Positions 36,258 to 45,688 of a stretch of 64,000 nucleotides of DNA are shown one piece after another. This DNA comes from Fontibacterium medardense (lineage in GTDB: Bacteria > Pseudomonadota > Alphaproteobacteria > Pelagibacterales > Pelagibacteraceae). The position numbers and the translations under genes were made by a program. The stretch is taken from positions 186,001 to 250,000 of the forward strand of contig OZ249404.1 in the NCBI GenBank assembly GCA_965235075.1. Reading direction: 5' to 3'. Within the stretch, counting starts at the first letter, position 1; every line of letters begins with the position of its first letter. The notes beneath the pieces are model-generated. The model was not told the DNA's origin. It did not search any database and was given only the letters and a program-made list of their open reading frames with translations.

Positions 36258-37322
36258 ATGAAGAGTATTTATATAAGGCCAACAAACATTGTCTTTGGCC
36301 AAAAGGCGAATTATTTTATTCAAGCAGGAACTGCAAAAAGTCTTTGTGGAATTGAAGATATAGGTTTTTTATCAGTAGAGATTTTAAAAAGAAAATCTGA
36401 TGGTAATACAGTTGAAGAATATAGTGTTTTAGAATTAGAAAGATTAGATTTTAAAGATAAAATTCAAAGTGATTTAAATAAAATAACCTCAAAAAGAAAT
36501 AATATTTTTAATTTAAATTTTAAAAATCCTATTTTAATGGGAGTTTTAAATGTTACTCCAGATAGTTTTTCTGATGGAGGAAAATACAATACTACTTTTA
36601 GAGCACTAGACCATGTTAAGAACATGATTGATTTTGGAGCTCATATTATTGATGTCGGCGGAGAATCCACGCGACCAGGCGCAAAATCAGTTAGCGACCA
36701 AGATGAAATTGTAAGAGTGTCAGAGACAATTCAATCAATTAAAAAGAAATATCCAAACCAGTTAATTTCATTAGACACAAGAAAATCCAAAGTAATGCAG
36801 CATGGTATAAGCATAGGAGTGGATATGTTGAATGATGTTTCAGCATTAGATTTTGATCAGTTGTCTTATCAAGTTGTAAAGGATTCAGGAAAGCCAATTA
36901 TTCTAAATCACTCACAGGGTATACCAGAAAATATGCAAAACAATCCAACTTACGATAATGTATTACTAGATATTTTTGATTATTTTGAAAATAAAATTAA
37001 ATTTTTAAAAGATAATGGAATTAAGGATGAGCAAATTATTATTGATCCAGGAATTGGTTTTGGAAAAACTTTAGAGCATAATTTAGAAATTATTTCTAAG
37101 ATTTCAATATTTCATAGTCTTGGCTATCCAATAATGGTTGGCCCTTCGCGAAAAAGTTTTATAGGTAAAATTATGGGTGAAAAAGATAACCCACAAAGAT
37201 TAGGTGGCACAATTGCTTCTGTTTTATATTCTTATTTGCAAGGTATTCAGCTATTTAGAGTTCATGATATACAAGAAACAAGCGAAGCTCTTAAAGTTTA
37301 TTCGCAATTTTTAAACAAATAA
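36258..37322 (+). CDS. folP: Dihydropteroate synthase with N-terminal extension
   Basis: FolP joins p-aminobenzoate to dihydropterin pyrophosphate in folate synthesis. The TIM-barrel core starts near residue 92 with ILMGVLNVTPDSFSDGG and continues through IDVGGESTRPGA, DVSALDF and IIDPGIGFGKTLEHN to GPSRKSFIG. About 90 residues precede the core; this extra N-terminal region is also seen in other alphaproteobacterial DHPS proteins, and I assign it no function. Length 354. The p-aminobenzoate it needs may come from the CADD-type protein at 58.8 kb. Confidence 0.95.
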   Translation: MKSIYIRPTNIVFGQKANYFIQAGTAKSLCGIEDIGFLSVEILKRKSDGNTVEEYSVLELERLDFKDKIQSDLNKITSKRNNIFNLNFKNPILMGVLNVTPDSFSDGGKYNTTFRALDHVKNMIDFGAHIIDVGGESTRPGAKSVSDQDEIVRVSETIQSIKKKYPNQLISLDTRKSKVMQHGISIGVDMLNDVSALDFDQLSYQVVKDSGKPIILNHSQGIPENMQNNPTYDNVLLDIFDYFENKIKFLKDNGIKDEQIIIDPGIGFGKTLEHNLEIISKISIFHSLGYPIMVGPSRKSFIGKIMGEKDNPQRLGGTIASVLYSYLQGIQLFRVHDIQETSEALKVYSQFLNK

Positions 37323-37324
37323 TA

Positions 37325-38662
37325 ATGAAAAAGTATTTTGGAACTGACGGCATTAGAGGAGAAGTTAACAAAGGCAGTATTACTGGAGAAATGTTTTTCA
37401 GATTTGGTCTTGCTGCAGGAACATATTTTTCTAATCAAAATAAACAACGTCATAAGGCAATTATTGCAAAAGACACTCGTTTATCAGGTTATATGCTTGA
37501 GCCAGCCTTAGTGTCCGGACTTATTTCTGCAGGTATGGACGTTTTATTATTAGGGCCATTGCCAACTAACGGACTTGCTATGTTAACAAAATCTATGAAA
37601 GCTGATCTTGGTATTATGTTAACAGCTTCACACAATCCCCATACCGATAATGGGTTAAAACTATTTGGGCCTGATGGCATGAAACTTTCCGACAAAGTTG
37701 AAAAACAAATAGAAAAATTAATCGATGATAAAGTTGAAAAATATTTAGTAAAACCTAATTTATTAGGTAGAGCAAAAAGATTAGAAGATGCAACTGAGAA
37801 TTATATAGGAATATTAAAAAATATTTTTCCAAAATCATTTAATTTATCTGGAGTTAAAATATTTTTAGATTGCGCAAATGGTGCTTCTTACAAGTCTGCA
37901 CCAGCATTACTTAGAGAATTAGGAGCTGAAGTTGTGGCCATTGGAATTAATCCAGACGGATTTAATATTAATAAAAATTGTGGTTCAACGTATCCAGAGC
38001 TTATTCAACAGTCAGTAAAAACTCATAAAGCAGATATTGGCATAGCATTCGATGGTGATGCAGATAGAGTTATTATGTGCGATGAAAAGGGAGAAATAAT
38101 TGATGGAGATCAAATTATTGCAATGATTGCAAAAAATTGGAAAAAGAAAAAAATTTTAAAGGGTGGTGTGGTTGGAACATTAATGACTAATTTAGGATTA
38201 GAGAATTATTTTAAAAATAATAATATTAAATTTTACAGAGCAGACGTGGGAGATAGATATGTTAAAGAAAAAATGAATAGTTTAAAATACAATTTAGGAG
38301 GAGAACAGTCAGGCCATATCATTCTTGGAAATCTTGCAACTACAGGAGATGGATTATTAGTTGCTTTAGAAGTTTTAAATTCTTTAAAAAATAATGGCAA
38401 AGCGAGCAAAGTATTTTCAGTGTTTAAAAAAGTTCCTCAAGTATTAGAAAACATTAAAGTTAAGAATAAAAATATTGTTGAAAAAAAATCTCTTAAAGCA
38501 AAAATTAATCAGATTGATAAAAGTTTAAAACAAGAAGGTAGACTGTTAGTTAGAAAATCAGGAACTGAAAATCTTGTTAGAATAATGGTTGAAAGCTCAG
38601 ATAAGAAATTAATTAAAGATACTGTGAACGAAGTTAAAAAATTAATATTGAATTACGATTAA
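37325..38662 (+). CDS. glmM: Phosphoglucosamine mutase
   Basis: GlmM converts glucosamine-6-phosphate to glucosamine-1-phosphate for UDP-GlcNAc, peptidoglycan and LPS. The N-terminal YFGTDGIRG, the catalytic phosphoserine Ser102 in TASHNPHTDNG, the metal loop DGDADR and the C-terminal RKSGTENLVRIM are visible. Length 445 is standard. It starts two bases after folP, the usual arrangement. Confidence 0.97.
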   Translation: MKKYFGTDGIRGEVNKGSITGEMFFRFGLAAGTYFSNQNKQRHKAIIAKDTRLSGYMLEPALVSGLISAGMDVLLLGPLPTNGLAMLTKSMKADLGIMLTASHNPHTDNGLKLFGPDGMKLSDKVEKQIEKLIDDKVEKYLVKPNLLGRAKRLEDATENYIGILKNIFPKSFNLSGVKIFLDCANGASYKSAPALLRELGAEVVAIGINPDGFNINKNCGSTYPELIQQSVKTHKADIGIAFDGDADRVIMCDEKGEIIDGDQIIAMIAKNWKKKKILKGGVVGTLMTNLGLENYFKNNNIKFYRADVGDRYVKEKMNSLKYNLGGEQSGHIILGNLATTGDGLLVALEVLNSLKNNGKASKVFSVFKKVPQVLENIKVKNKNIVEKKSLKAKINQIDKSLKQEGRLLVRKSGTENLVRIMVESSDKKLIKDTVNEVKKLILNYD

Positions 38663-38664
38663 CA

Positions 38665-39459
38665 TTGAAATTAAAGACTAAACTATTAATTATTGCAGGT
38701 TCAGACTCTAGTGGGGGAGCTGGCATTCAAGCAGATATCAAAACAGCGACATCCCTTGGCGTTTATGCGATGACTGCAATAACAGCAATTACTGCTCAAA
38801 ATACAACAGGGGTAAAATCAGTTGTTTCTGTTCCACCCAAAGAAATCTTTAATCAAATTTCATTTTCAGTTCAGGACATAAGGCCAAATTCTGTAAAAAT
38901 TGGCATGTTACATAACGTAGGTGTGATCAAAGAAGTTATTAAAGCTATTAAAAAACATAAATTAAAAAATATCGTAATAGATCCTGTCATGGTTGCAAAA
39001 GGAGGTCATAGATTAATTGGCACTAGTTCTATTAATTATTTAAGAAAAAAGTTATTACCTTTTGCATTATTAGTAACTCCAAATATTCCAGAAGCTGAAG
39101 CTTTAATAAAAAAAAAGATTAAGACACTAGATGATGCAATTAACGCTGGAAAAGAAATTTTAAAATTTGGACCCAAGTTTGTCCTTATAAAAGGAGGGCA
39201 TGCTAATAAATCATTCATTGAAGATGTATTAATCTCTAAAAATAATATTAAAATTTTTAAAAATAAGAAAATTAAAACTAAAAATACCCACGGGACGGGC
39301 TGTACTTTATCAAGTGCAATCGCTTCTTTTATTTCTAAAAATTACAATATGAACGAATCGTGCAGACGATCTATTCAATATGTACATAAAGCAATTTTAC
39401 TAAATCCAAAATTTGGAAGAGGACATGGGCCAATTAATCATATGGCTTTATTAAATTAA
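38665..39459 (+). CDS. thiD: Hydroxymethylpyrimidine / HMP-phosphate kinase
   Basis: ThiD phosphorylates HMP and HMP-P for thiamine synthesis. The ribokinase-fold motifs are IAGSDSSGGAGIQADIKT near residues 10-27, VIDPVMVAKGGHRL, LVTPNIPEAEAL and the anion-hole TKNTHGTGCTLSSAIA. Length 264 is normal. The start is TTG 38665, two bases after glmM; no ATG lies in a better position. HMP salvage through ThiD fits the known dependence of SAR11 cells on environmental HMP. Confidence 0.94.
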   Translation: MKLKTKLLIIAGSDSSGGAGIQADIKTATSLGVYAMTAITAITAQNTTGVKSVVSVPPKEIFNQISFSVQDIRPNSVKIGMLHNVGVIKEVIKAIKKHKLKNIVIDPVMVAKGGHRLIGTSSINYLRKKLLPFALLVTPNIPEAEALIKKKIKTLDDAINAGKEILKFGPKFVLIKGGHANKSFIEDVLISKNNIKIFKNKKIKTKNTHGTGCTLSSAIASFISKNYNMNESCRRSIQYVHKAILLNPKFGRGHGPINHMALLN

Positions 39460-39499
39460 ATAATTTAGATCTTTATAGGGATCCAAAAAATATTTACTT

Positions 39500-40789
39500 A
39501 TGACAAACGTTGTAGTTGTAGGCTCTCAGTGGGGCGATGAGGGCAAAGGAAAGATTGTGGACTGGCTTTCAGAGCAAGCTGATGTCGTTATTAGATTCCA
39601 AGGAGGCCATAATGCAGGTCACACATTGGTTATTAATGGAAAAGTTTTTAAACTAAAATTACTTCCATCAGGAATAGTTAGAGGCGATAAAATTTCAATT
39701 ATTGGAAATGGAGTTGTTATTGATCCTTGGGCACTATTGGAAGAAATTGACGAGATTAAAAAAAAAGGAATTGATGTTAATGAAAATAATTTAATTATTT
39801 CTGATACAGCAACTTTAATTCTGCCATTCCATAAGGAAATGGATGAAATCAGAGAAGATGCAGCAAAATCTAAAATTGGAACAACAAGAAGAGGAATAGG
39901 ACCTGCATATGAAGACAAGATTGGTAGACGTTCTATTCGAGTTATGGATTTACGTTCTAAGACAAATTTAGAACAAAGACTTGAGGTTATTTTAGAACAT
40001 CATAACGCAATAAGAAAAGGATTAAAAAAGAAGATATACAAATCAGATGAATTAATTGAGCAATTATTAAAAATTGCCCCACAAATACTAAAATTTTCTC
40101 AACCAGTTTGGAAAAAAATTGCTGAATATCAAAAATTAAATAAAAAAATATTATTTGAAGGTGCGCAGGGAATTTTACTTGATGTAGATCATGGAACTTA
40201 TCCTTATGTTACTTCATCAAATACGGTTGCTGGTACAGCATCGGTTGGTACAGGATGTGGTCCAAAATCAATTGATTATGTTCTCGGAATTACTAAAGCC
40301 TATACAACAAGAGTAGGGGAAGGTCCTTTTCCATCAGAACTTAAAGATGCAACAGGAGAACTTATTGGTCAAAGAGGTCATGAGTTTGGAACTGTCACTA
40401 ACAGAAAAAGAAGATGTGGTTGGTTTGATGGTGTTCTTGTTAAACAATCAGCAACTATTTCAGGAATTACAGGGATCGCTCTAACTAAGCTAGATGTTCT
40501 TGATGCGTTAGATGAAATTAAATTTTGCGTTGGCTACAAATTACGCGGTAAAGAAATCGATTTTTTTCCAAGCGCTTCAGAGGATCAGTTTGCTGTAGAG
40601 CCTATTTATAAAACTTTTGAAGGTTGGAAGTCCGAGACTAAAGGAATAAGAAATTACAAAGAACTACCAGAGAAAGCAAAAATCTATATTGCAGCAATTG
40701 AAGACTTTATAGGTGTTAAGATTGGAAGTATTTCAACAAGTCCTGAAAGGGATGATACGATTTTTGTTGAAGACCCTTTTAATGCGTAA
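39500..40789 (+). CDS. purA: Adenylosuccinate synthetase
   Basis: PurA condenses IMP and aspartate with GTP to form adenylosuccinate on the way to AMP. The N-terminal GSQWGDEGKGKIVDWLSE, GGHNAGHT, GTTRRGIGPAYEDK and FEGAQGILLDVDHGTYPYVTSS motifs are unmistakable. Length 429 is standard. It stands 40 bases after thiD and its 3' end overlaps convergent rpoH by 11 bases. Confidence 0.98.
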   Translation: MTNVVVVGSQWGDEGKGKIVDWLSEQADVVIRFQGGHNAGHTLVINGKVFKLKLLPSGIVRGDKISIIGNGVVIDPWALLEEIDEIKKKGIDVNENNLIISDTATLILPFHKEMDEIREDAAKSKIGTTRRGIGPAYEDKIGRRSIRVMDLRSKTNLEQRLEVILEHHNAIRKGLKKKIYKSDELIEQLLKIAPQILKFSQPVWKKIAEYQKLNKKILFEGAQGILLDVDHGTYPYVTSSNTVAGTASVGTGCGPKSIDYVLGITKAYTTRVGEGPFPSELKDATGELIGQRGHEFGTVTNRKRRCGWFDGVLVKQSATISGITGIALTKLDVLDALDEIKFCVGYKLRGKEIDFFPSASEDQFAVEPIYKTFEGWKSETKGIRNYKELPEKAKIYIAAIEDFIGVKIGSISTSPERDDTIFVEDPFNA

Positions 40790-41678
40790 TGAAAGGTTTC
40801 GTTTTAATATTCTCTAACATCGCTTTTTGAACTTTTTCAAAAGCTCTATTTTCAATTTGTCTTACTCTTTCTCTGCTAATTTTATATTTTTGACTAAGTT
40901 CTTCTAAAGTTTTGGGCTCATCAATAAGTTTTCTGTCGTATAAAATTTCTTTTTCTCTTTCATCTAGAACTTTTAAAGCTGTCTGTAATAAAGCATGTTT
41001 TTGATTTAATTCTTGGCGTTGTGAAATTAATAATTCTTGATCAGCATTTTCATCTACAATCCAATCCTGCCATTGACCACTTTGTTCTTCATCTGAAATT
41101 TTAGCATTTAAAGATTGTTCTTGTCCTGCCATACGCCTGTTCATTGAAATTACCTCGTCTTCATTCACATCTAGTCTATTTGCTATTTCTTTAACATGAG
41201 CGTTTGTCATATCACCACTTTCGATAGCAAAAATTTGGTTTTTTAATTTTCTAAGATTAAAAAATAATTTTTTCTGTGCAGCTGTTGTTCCAATTTTAAC
41301 TAAACTCCATGATCTTAAAATATATTCTTGGATAGAAGCTTTAATCCACCACATTGCATATGTGGCTAATCGAAATCCTCTCTCTGGATCGAATTTTTTA
41401 ACCGCTTGCATTAAACCAATGTTTCCTTCTGATATTAATTCTCCAACAGGCAGACCATAGCCTCTGTATCCCATAGCAATTTTTGCAACCAATCTTAAAT
41501 GACTCGTAACTAAAGTGTGAGCTGACTCTCTATCTCCTTTTTCACGCCAATTTTTTGCAAGAATATATTCTTGCTCTGGCTCTAGCATTGGAAATTTTCT
41601 AATTTTTAATAAATAAGAATTTAAACTTCCCTCGGGCGAAAGTGTTGGGAGATTGGAATTTTTTTCAATTTTTTCCAT
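40779..41678 (-). CDS. rpoH: Heat-shock sigma factor RpoH
   Basis: RpoH directs RNA polymerase to heat-shock promoters. Region 2 is clear (SHLRLVAKIAMGYRGYGLPVGELISEGNIGLMQAVKKFDPERGF, read as several short blocks). The RpoH-specific box QKKLFFNLRKLK follows, and region 4 near the C-terminus has SQKYKISRERVRQIE. Length 299 is typical, and the absence of region 1.1 separates it from RpoD. A TATAAT-like -10 is at 41694-41699 on the minus strand, and the palindrome CTTGT-ATA-ACAAG (41701-41713) lies just upstream. The adjacent rluD is a conserved neighbour. Confidence 0.96.
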   Translation of the reverse strand: MEKIEKNSNLPTLSPEGSLNSYLLKIRKFPMLEPEQEYILAKNWREKGDRESAHTLVTSHLRLVAKIAMGYRGYGLPVGELISEGNIGLMQAVKKFDPERGFRLATYAMWWIKASIQEYILRSWSLVKIGTTAAQKKLFFNLRKLKNQIFAIESGDMTNAHVKEIANRLDVNEDEVISMNRRMAGQEQSLNAKISDEEQSGQWQDWIVDENADQELLISQRQELNQKHALLQTALKVLDEREKEILYDRKLIDEPKTLEELSQKYKISRERVRQIENRAFEKVQKAMLENIKTKPFITH

Positions 41679-41716
41679 TATAATTATGTGGGTATTATAA
41701 CTTGTATAACAAGATA

Positions 41717-42700
41717 TTAAAACTTAAGCTTTTTGATTGTTTTTAATAGATTTTCAAAATCTTTTGGTTTTTCACATTCAAATTCTATTTCTTTTTTTGT
41801 GGTTGGATGAATAAATCCAATTGATTTTGCATGCAAGGCTTGTCTTTTGAATCCTTCTAATAGTTCTTTAAATTCAGGATCAACATCTCTGATAAATTTA
41901 TTTTGTTTTCCATAAATTTGATCACCAATAATAGGATTTCCGTGAGATGAAAGATGAACTCGAATTTGATGCGTTCTTCCCGTCTCTAATCTACATTCAA
42001 GAAAACTCATATCAGGAATTTTTTTACCTGAGAAAAATTCTATAGTTTTGTAATTTGTAACAGCATCTTTTCCTCTAGAAGTATTGATGCTCATTTTTTT
42101 TCTATTAAATTTACTTCTACCAATCATAGAAGAAATTTGTCCAGAACTTGGTTTCATTCTTCCATAAACAAGAACTTCATAAACTCTTTTAATAGTATGT
42201 TCTGCAAACTGTTTTGATAAAAAAATATGAGAGTTATCATTTTTTGCAACCACAAGCAGACCACTAGTTCCCTTATCAATTCTATGAACTATCCCCGGCC
42301 TTAATTCTCCACCAATGGTTGAAAGTTTATTTTTGCAATGAAACATAAGAGCATTTACTAAAGTGTTGTCAAAGTTTCCCGCGCCAGGATGAACAACCAT
42401 TTCAGGAGATTTATTAACAATTAATAAATCGGCGTCTTCGTAACGAATATCCAGTTTAATATCTTTTGCTGAAATATTAACTTCCTTAGGTTCTGGGATT
42501 GTAACTTCTATTATATCTGAAAATCTTATTTTAATTGAAGGTTGGGTTATTTGAATTTTATTAATTTTAACAAAACCTTCATTAATAATATTTTTAATTC
42601 TTGTTCTGCTAATTTCTGGAATTAAAACAGCAAGGGCAGAATCTAAGCGTGTGTTATCTTTTTCTTCAGTTATTTCAAATTTGTATTCATTAATAGACAT
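41717..42700 (-). CDS. rluD: RluD-type 23S rRNA pseudouridine synthase
   Basis: RluA-family enzymes isomerise specific uridines in rRNA. An S4 RNA-binding domain (about residues 16-75) precedes the catalytic domain, with the signature VHRIDKGTSGLLVVAK containing the catalytic Asp. ETGRTHQIRVHLSSHGNPIIGD is present near the C-terminus. Length 327 and the S4 domain favour RluD over RluA; the exact target site is inferred. It lies 38 bases upstream of rpoH and 12 bases from the tRNA-Arg gene. Confidence 0.93.
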   Translation of the reverse strand: MSINEYKFEITEEKDNTRLDSALAVLIPEISRTRIKNIINEGFVKINKIQITQPSIKIRFSDIIEVTIPEPKEVNISAKDIKLDIRYEDADLLIVNKSPEMVVHPGAGNFDNTLVNALMFHCKNKLSTIGGELRPGIVHRIDKGTSGLLVVAKNDNSHIFLSKQFAEHTIKRVYEVLVYGRMKPSSGQISSMIGRSKFNRKKMSINTSRGKDAVTNYKTIEFFSGKKIPDMSFLECRLETGRTHQIRVHLSSHGNPIIGDQIYGKQNKFIRDVDPEFKELLEGFKRQALHAKSIGFIHPTTKKEIEFECEKPKDFENLLKTIKKLKF

Positions 42701-42712
42701 GATTAGTAATTT

Positions 42713-42787
42713 TGGTGGTCTTGCTAGGACTTGAACCTAGAACTCTAGTTTCGAAGACTAGGATGATATCCATTTCACTACAAGACC
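42713..42787 (-). tRNA. tRNA-Arg (anticodon UCG)
   Basis: On the minus strand a full cloverleaf can be folded: acceptor GGTCTTG/CAAGACC, D stem GTGA/TCAT, anticodon stem CTAGT/ACTAG around loop CTTCGAA (anticodon TCG at loop positions 3-5), and T arm CTAGG-TTCAAGT-CCTAG. The discriminator is A and CCA is encoded in the DNA (42713-42715). It would read CGA, and by wobble other CGN codons. It is 75 bases long and sits between rluD and the divergent pntA genes. Confidence 0.95.
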
Positions 42788-42877
42788 GTAACTTGCTGAT
42801 TATTATTAAAATATAAATTAGCAAAATTGAGAGTCTAGGACTAGAAGATTTTATTAATTTATTATAAGTAATAAGAG

Positions 42878-43975
42878 ATGATATTAGGATCAGTAGTTGA
42901 TAGCGATATAAATGAAAAAAGAATTGCAATTTCTTTAGATACAGTAAAAAAATATATCTCTAACGGTTTTTCCGTCCAATTAGAAAAAGACTTTGGAAAA
43001 AATTCAAATATTAATGATAGTGAATTACAAAAGTTAGGAGCTAAAATATCAACTAAAGATGAAATTTATAAAACTTCAGATATTATTATTAAAATTAATT
43101 GTCCAAGCGATAGTGAAATTTCATTAATAAAAGATGGCTCTGTATTAATTGGAAGTTTCTTTCCTCACTTAAATAAAGATAAAATTAATAAGCTTTTAAA
43201 AAAAAACATCAAAATATTTTCATTAGAATTGCTGCCAAGAATTACTAGAGCTCAATCTATGGATATTTTATCATCACAAGCAAATTTAGCTGGATACAAA
43301 GCAGTTATAGATTCAGTTTATGAATTTAATAAAGCAGTTCCTATGATGATGACAGCCGCAGGAACAATAACGCCTGCAAAATTCTTTGTAATAGGCGCAG
43401 GAGTGGCTGGATTGCAGGCTATTGCTACTGCAAAAAGATTAGGAGGCGTTGTATCGGCAACAGATGTCAGGTCAGCTTCAAAAGAACAAGTTGAGAGCTT
43501 AGGTGGAAAATTTGTTTTTGCTGAGAGTTCTAAGAATTTAGAAACAAGTGGTGGCTATGCAAAAGAATTGGATGAAGAAGATAAAAAAAAACAAGAAGAG
43601 TTGTTAAAAAATACAATTAAAAATCAAGATATTGTTATTTGCACGGCATTAATTCCAGGTAAGAAGGCACCAAGAATTGTTACAGAAGAAATGGTTAAGT
43701 CAATGAAGAGCGGTTCTGTTATTTGTGATTTAGCAGTTGAACAGGGTGGAAATTCTGCTTTTTCAGAACCAGGAAAAATTTCAATTGTGAATGGTGTAAA
43801 AATTATAGGATATAAAAATTTTCCAAGTAGAATTTCAGAAAGCGCCTCTATCTTATTTGCAAAAAATATTTTAAATTTTTTAGAAATTATTTACGATAAA
43901 GTTGGAAAGAAAATAAAAATAGATGAGAATGATGAAATTATTAAAGCAGTTTATATTAACAAGGAGATTCATTAA
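42878..43975 (+). CDS. pntAa: Proton-translocating transhydrogenase, alpha-1 subunit (NAD-binding)
   Basis: Transhydrogenase transfers hydride between NADH and NADP+ driven by the proton gradient, supplying NADPH. This 365-residue subunit is the soluble domain I. The N-terminal alanine-dehydrogenase-like region leads to a Rossmann site with VIGAGVAGLQAIATAKRLGG and the mobile loop around RSASKEQVESLGGKF. ARAQS-like TRAQSMDILSSQANLAGYKAV is typical. The split of PntA into two genes is common in alphaproteobacteria. It overlaps pntAb by one base. Confidence 0.95.
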   Translation: MILGSVVDSDINEKRIAISLDTVKKYISNGFSVQLEKDFGKNSNINDSELQKLGAKISTKDEIYKTSDIIIKINCPSDSEISLIKDGSVLIGSFFPHLNKDKINKLLKKNIKIFSLELLPRITRAQSMDILSSQANLAGYKAVIDSVYEFNKAVPMMMTAAGTITPAKFFVIGAGVAGLQAIATAKRLGGVVSATDVRSASKEQVESLGGKFVFAESSKNLETSGGYAKELDEEDKKKQEELLKNTIKNQDIVICTALIPGKKAPRIVTEEMVKSMKSGSVICDLAVEQGGNSAFSEPGKISIVNGVKIIGYKNFPSRISESASILFAKNILNFLEIIYDKVGKKIKIDENDEIIKAVYINKEIH

Positions 43976-44277
43976 TGGAAATTGATCCAATTATCTTTAG
44001 ATTTGCTATTTTTATATTATCTATTTTTGTAGGATATTACGTAGTGTGGAGCGTTACTCCTGCATTACATACTCCCTTGATGTCAGTGACTAATGCTATC
44101 TCATCGGTCATCATCGTAGGAGCTTTAGTTGCTGTAGGCTTATCTCCAATTACTCAGGGATTTTTTGGAAAGTTCCCTGGAATACTTGGCATTCTACTTG
44201 CTTCCATAAATATTTTTGGAGGCTTTTTGGTTACGCAAAGAATGTTGAAAATGTACAAAAAAAATAAAAAGAAATGA
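43975..44277 (+). CDS. pntAb: Transhydrogenase alpha-2 membrane subunit
   Basis: The 100-residue product has three or four membrane helices and forms the membrane half of the split alpha subunit. The stretch SVTPALHTPLMSVTNAISS near residues 27-45 is the conserved core found in PntA C-termini. GGFLVTQRMLKMYK closes the protein. It overlaps pntAa by one base and pntB by four bases, so the three subunits are translationally coupled. Confidence 0.95.
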   Translation: MEIDPIIFRFAIFILSIFVGYYVVWSVTPALHTPLMSVTNAISSVIIVGALVAVGLSPITQGFFGKFPGILGILLASINIFGGFLVTQRMLKMYKKNKKK

Positions 44278-45680
44278 TCTCAGCTAATATTACAGCATCA
44301 TTATATTTAGTTACGGGTATATTATTTATTATGGCCTTAAGAGGTCTTTCGTCTCCCGAAACTTCAAGGACTGGAAATTTTCTAGGAATTTTAGGGATGG
44401 GACTTGCAGTCATCGTTACTTTATTGTCGCTTGGAGACATTAATCAAATAAAAGAAAATATTTTATACATTTTAATTCCGATTATTATTGGCGGATTAGT
44501 TGGTGGAATAATTGCATTTAGAGTTTCAATGACAGCAATGCCACAACTAGTTGCTGGTTTTCATAGTTTAGTTGGTCTGTCTGCAGTTTTAGTTGGAATT
44601 GTTGCTTTTTATAACCCTGCCTCTTTTGGAATAGGCCAAGTTGGAAATATTAAAATTTTATCATTAGTTGAAATGTCATTGGGAGTTGCAATTGGTGCTA
44701 TAACCTTTTCAGGTTCTTGTATTGCCTTTTTAAAACTTCAGGGTCTTATGTCAGGAAATCCAATAACATTTAAAGGACAACATTTAATAAATTTATTAAT
44801 AGGATTATTAATAGTTTTTTTAATATTCTCTTTTACAAAATTACAATCTGAAAATTTATTTTGGGCAATAATAATTATTTCAACTCTTATAGGTTTTTTA
44901 ATTATTATTCCAATTGGTGGAGCGGATATGCCAGTTGTAGTTTCCATGTTAAATTCTTATTCAGGATGGGCTGCTGCCGGCATTGGTTTTACTTTAGAAA
45001 ATATTGCATTAATTATCACAGGAGCATTAGTAGGATCTTCAGGGGCCATTCTTTCTTACATTATGTGCAAAGGAATGAACCGATCATTATTTAATGTTAT
45101 TCTTGGAGGCTTTGGCGGAGATACTTCAGCTTCAACTGTTCAAAAAAACACTAAACCAGTAAAGCAAGGCGGAGCAGATGATGCGGCTTTTTTAATGAAA
45201 AATGCTTCTTCGGTTATCATTGTTCCAGGTTATGGAATGGCAGTAGCACAAGCTCAGCATGCTCTTCGTGAAATGGCCGATAAGTTAAAAAAATTGGGGG
45301 TTAAAGTTTCTTATGCAATTCATCCAGTAGCTGGAAGAATGCCAGGACACATGAATGTTTTATTAGCTGAAGCAAATGTGCCTTACGATGAAGTTTTTGA
45401 ACTTGAAAATATTAATAATGATTTTTCTAATACAGATGTTGCATTCGTAATTGGAGCAAATGACGTAACTAATCCAGCGGCCAAAAATGATCCTAAGAGC
45501 TCAATTTTTGGTATGCCAATTCTTGATGTTGAAAAATCAAAGTCTGTATTATTTGTAAAAAGAGGAATGGCAGCAGGATATGCAGGAGTAGATAACGAGC
45601 TTTTCTATAAGGATAATACGTTAATGCTTTTTGCAGATGCAAAAAAAATGGTAGAAGACATAATCAAAAATCTTGATTAA
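44274..45680 (+). CDS. pntB: Transhydrogenase beta subunit (membrane and NADP-binding)
   Basis: PntB supplies most of the proton channel and the NADP(H)-binding domain III. Eight or nine membrane helices fill residues 1-265. The domain III motifs follow: VIIVPGYGMAVAQAQHALREM, YAIHPVAGRMPGHMNVLLAEA and VIGANDVTNPAA. Length 468 is standard. It ends eight bases from the convergent ABC permease gene. Confidence 0.97.
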   Translation: MISANITASLYLVTGILFIMALRGLSSPETSRTGNFLGILGMGLAVIVTLLSLGDINQIKENILYILIPIIIGGLVGGIIAFRVSMTAMPQLVAGFHSLVGLSAVLVGIVAFYNPASFGIGQVGNIKILSLVEMSLGVAIGAITFSGSCIAFLKLQGLMSGNPITFKGQHLINLLIGLLIVFLIFSFTKLQSENLFWAIIIISTLIGFLIIIPIGGADMPVVVSMLNSYSGWAAAGIGFTLENIALIITGALVGSSGAILSYIMCKGMNRSLFNVILGGFGGDTSASTVQKNTKPVKQGGADDAAFLMKNASSVIIVPGYGMAVAQAQHALREMADKLKKLGVKVSYAIHPVAGRMPGHMNVLLAEANVPYDEVFELENINNDFSNTDVAFVIGANDVTNPAAKNDPKSSIFGMPILDVEKSKSVLFVKRGMAAGYAGVDNELFYKDNTLMLFADAKKMVEDIIKNLD

Positions 45681-45688
45681 CTAATAAT

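Noticed and set aside
42690..42929. 79-codon minus-strand frame next to rluD
   Set aside because: It crosses the whole tRNA-Arg gene and the start of pntAa and shows no protein-like features.
44861..45094. 77-codon plus-strand frame inside pntB
   Set aside because: It overlaps the conserved pntB frame and its composition is that of a shifted membrane-protein gene.
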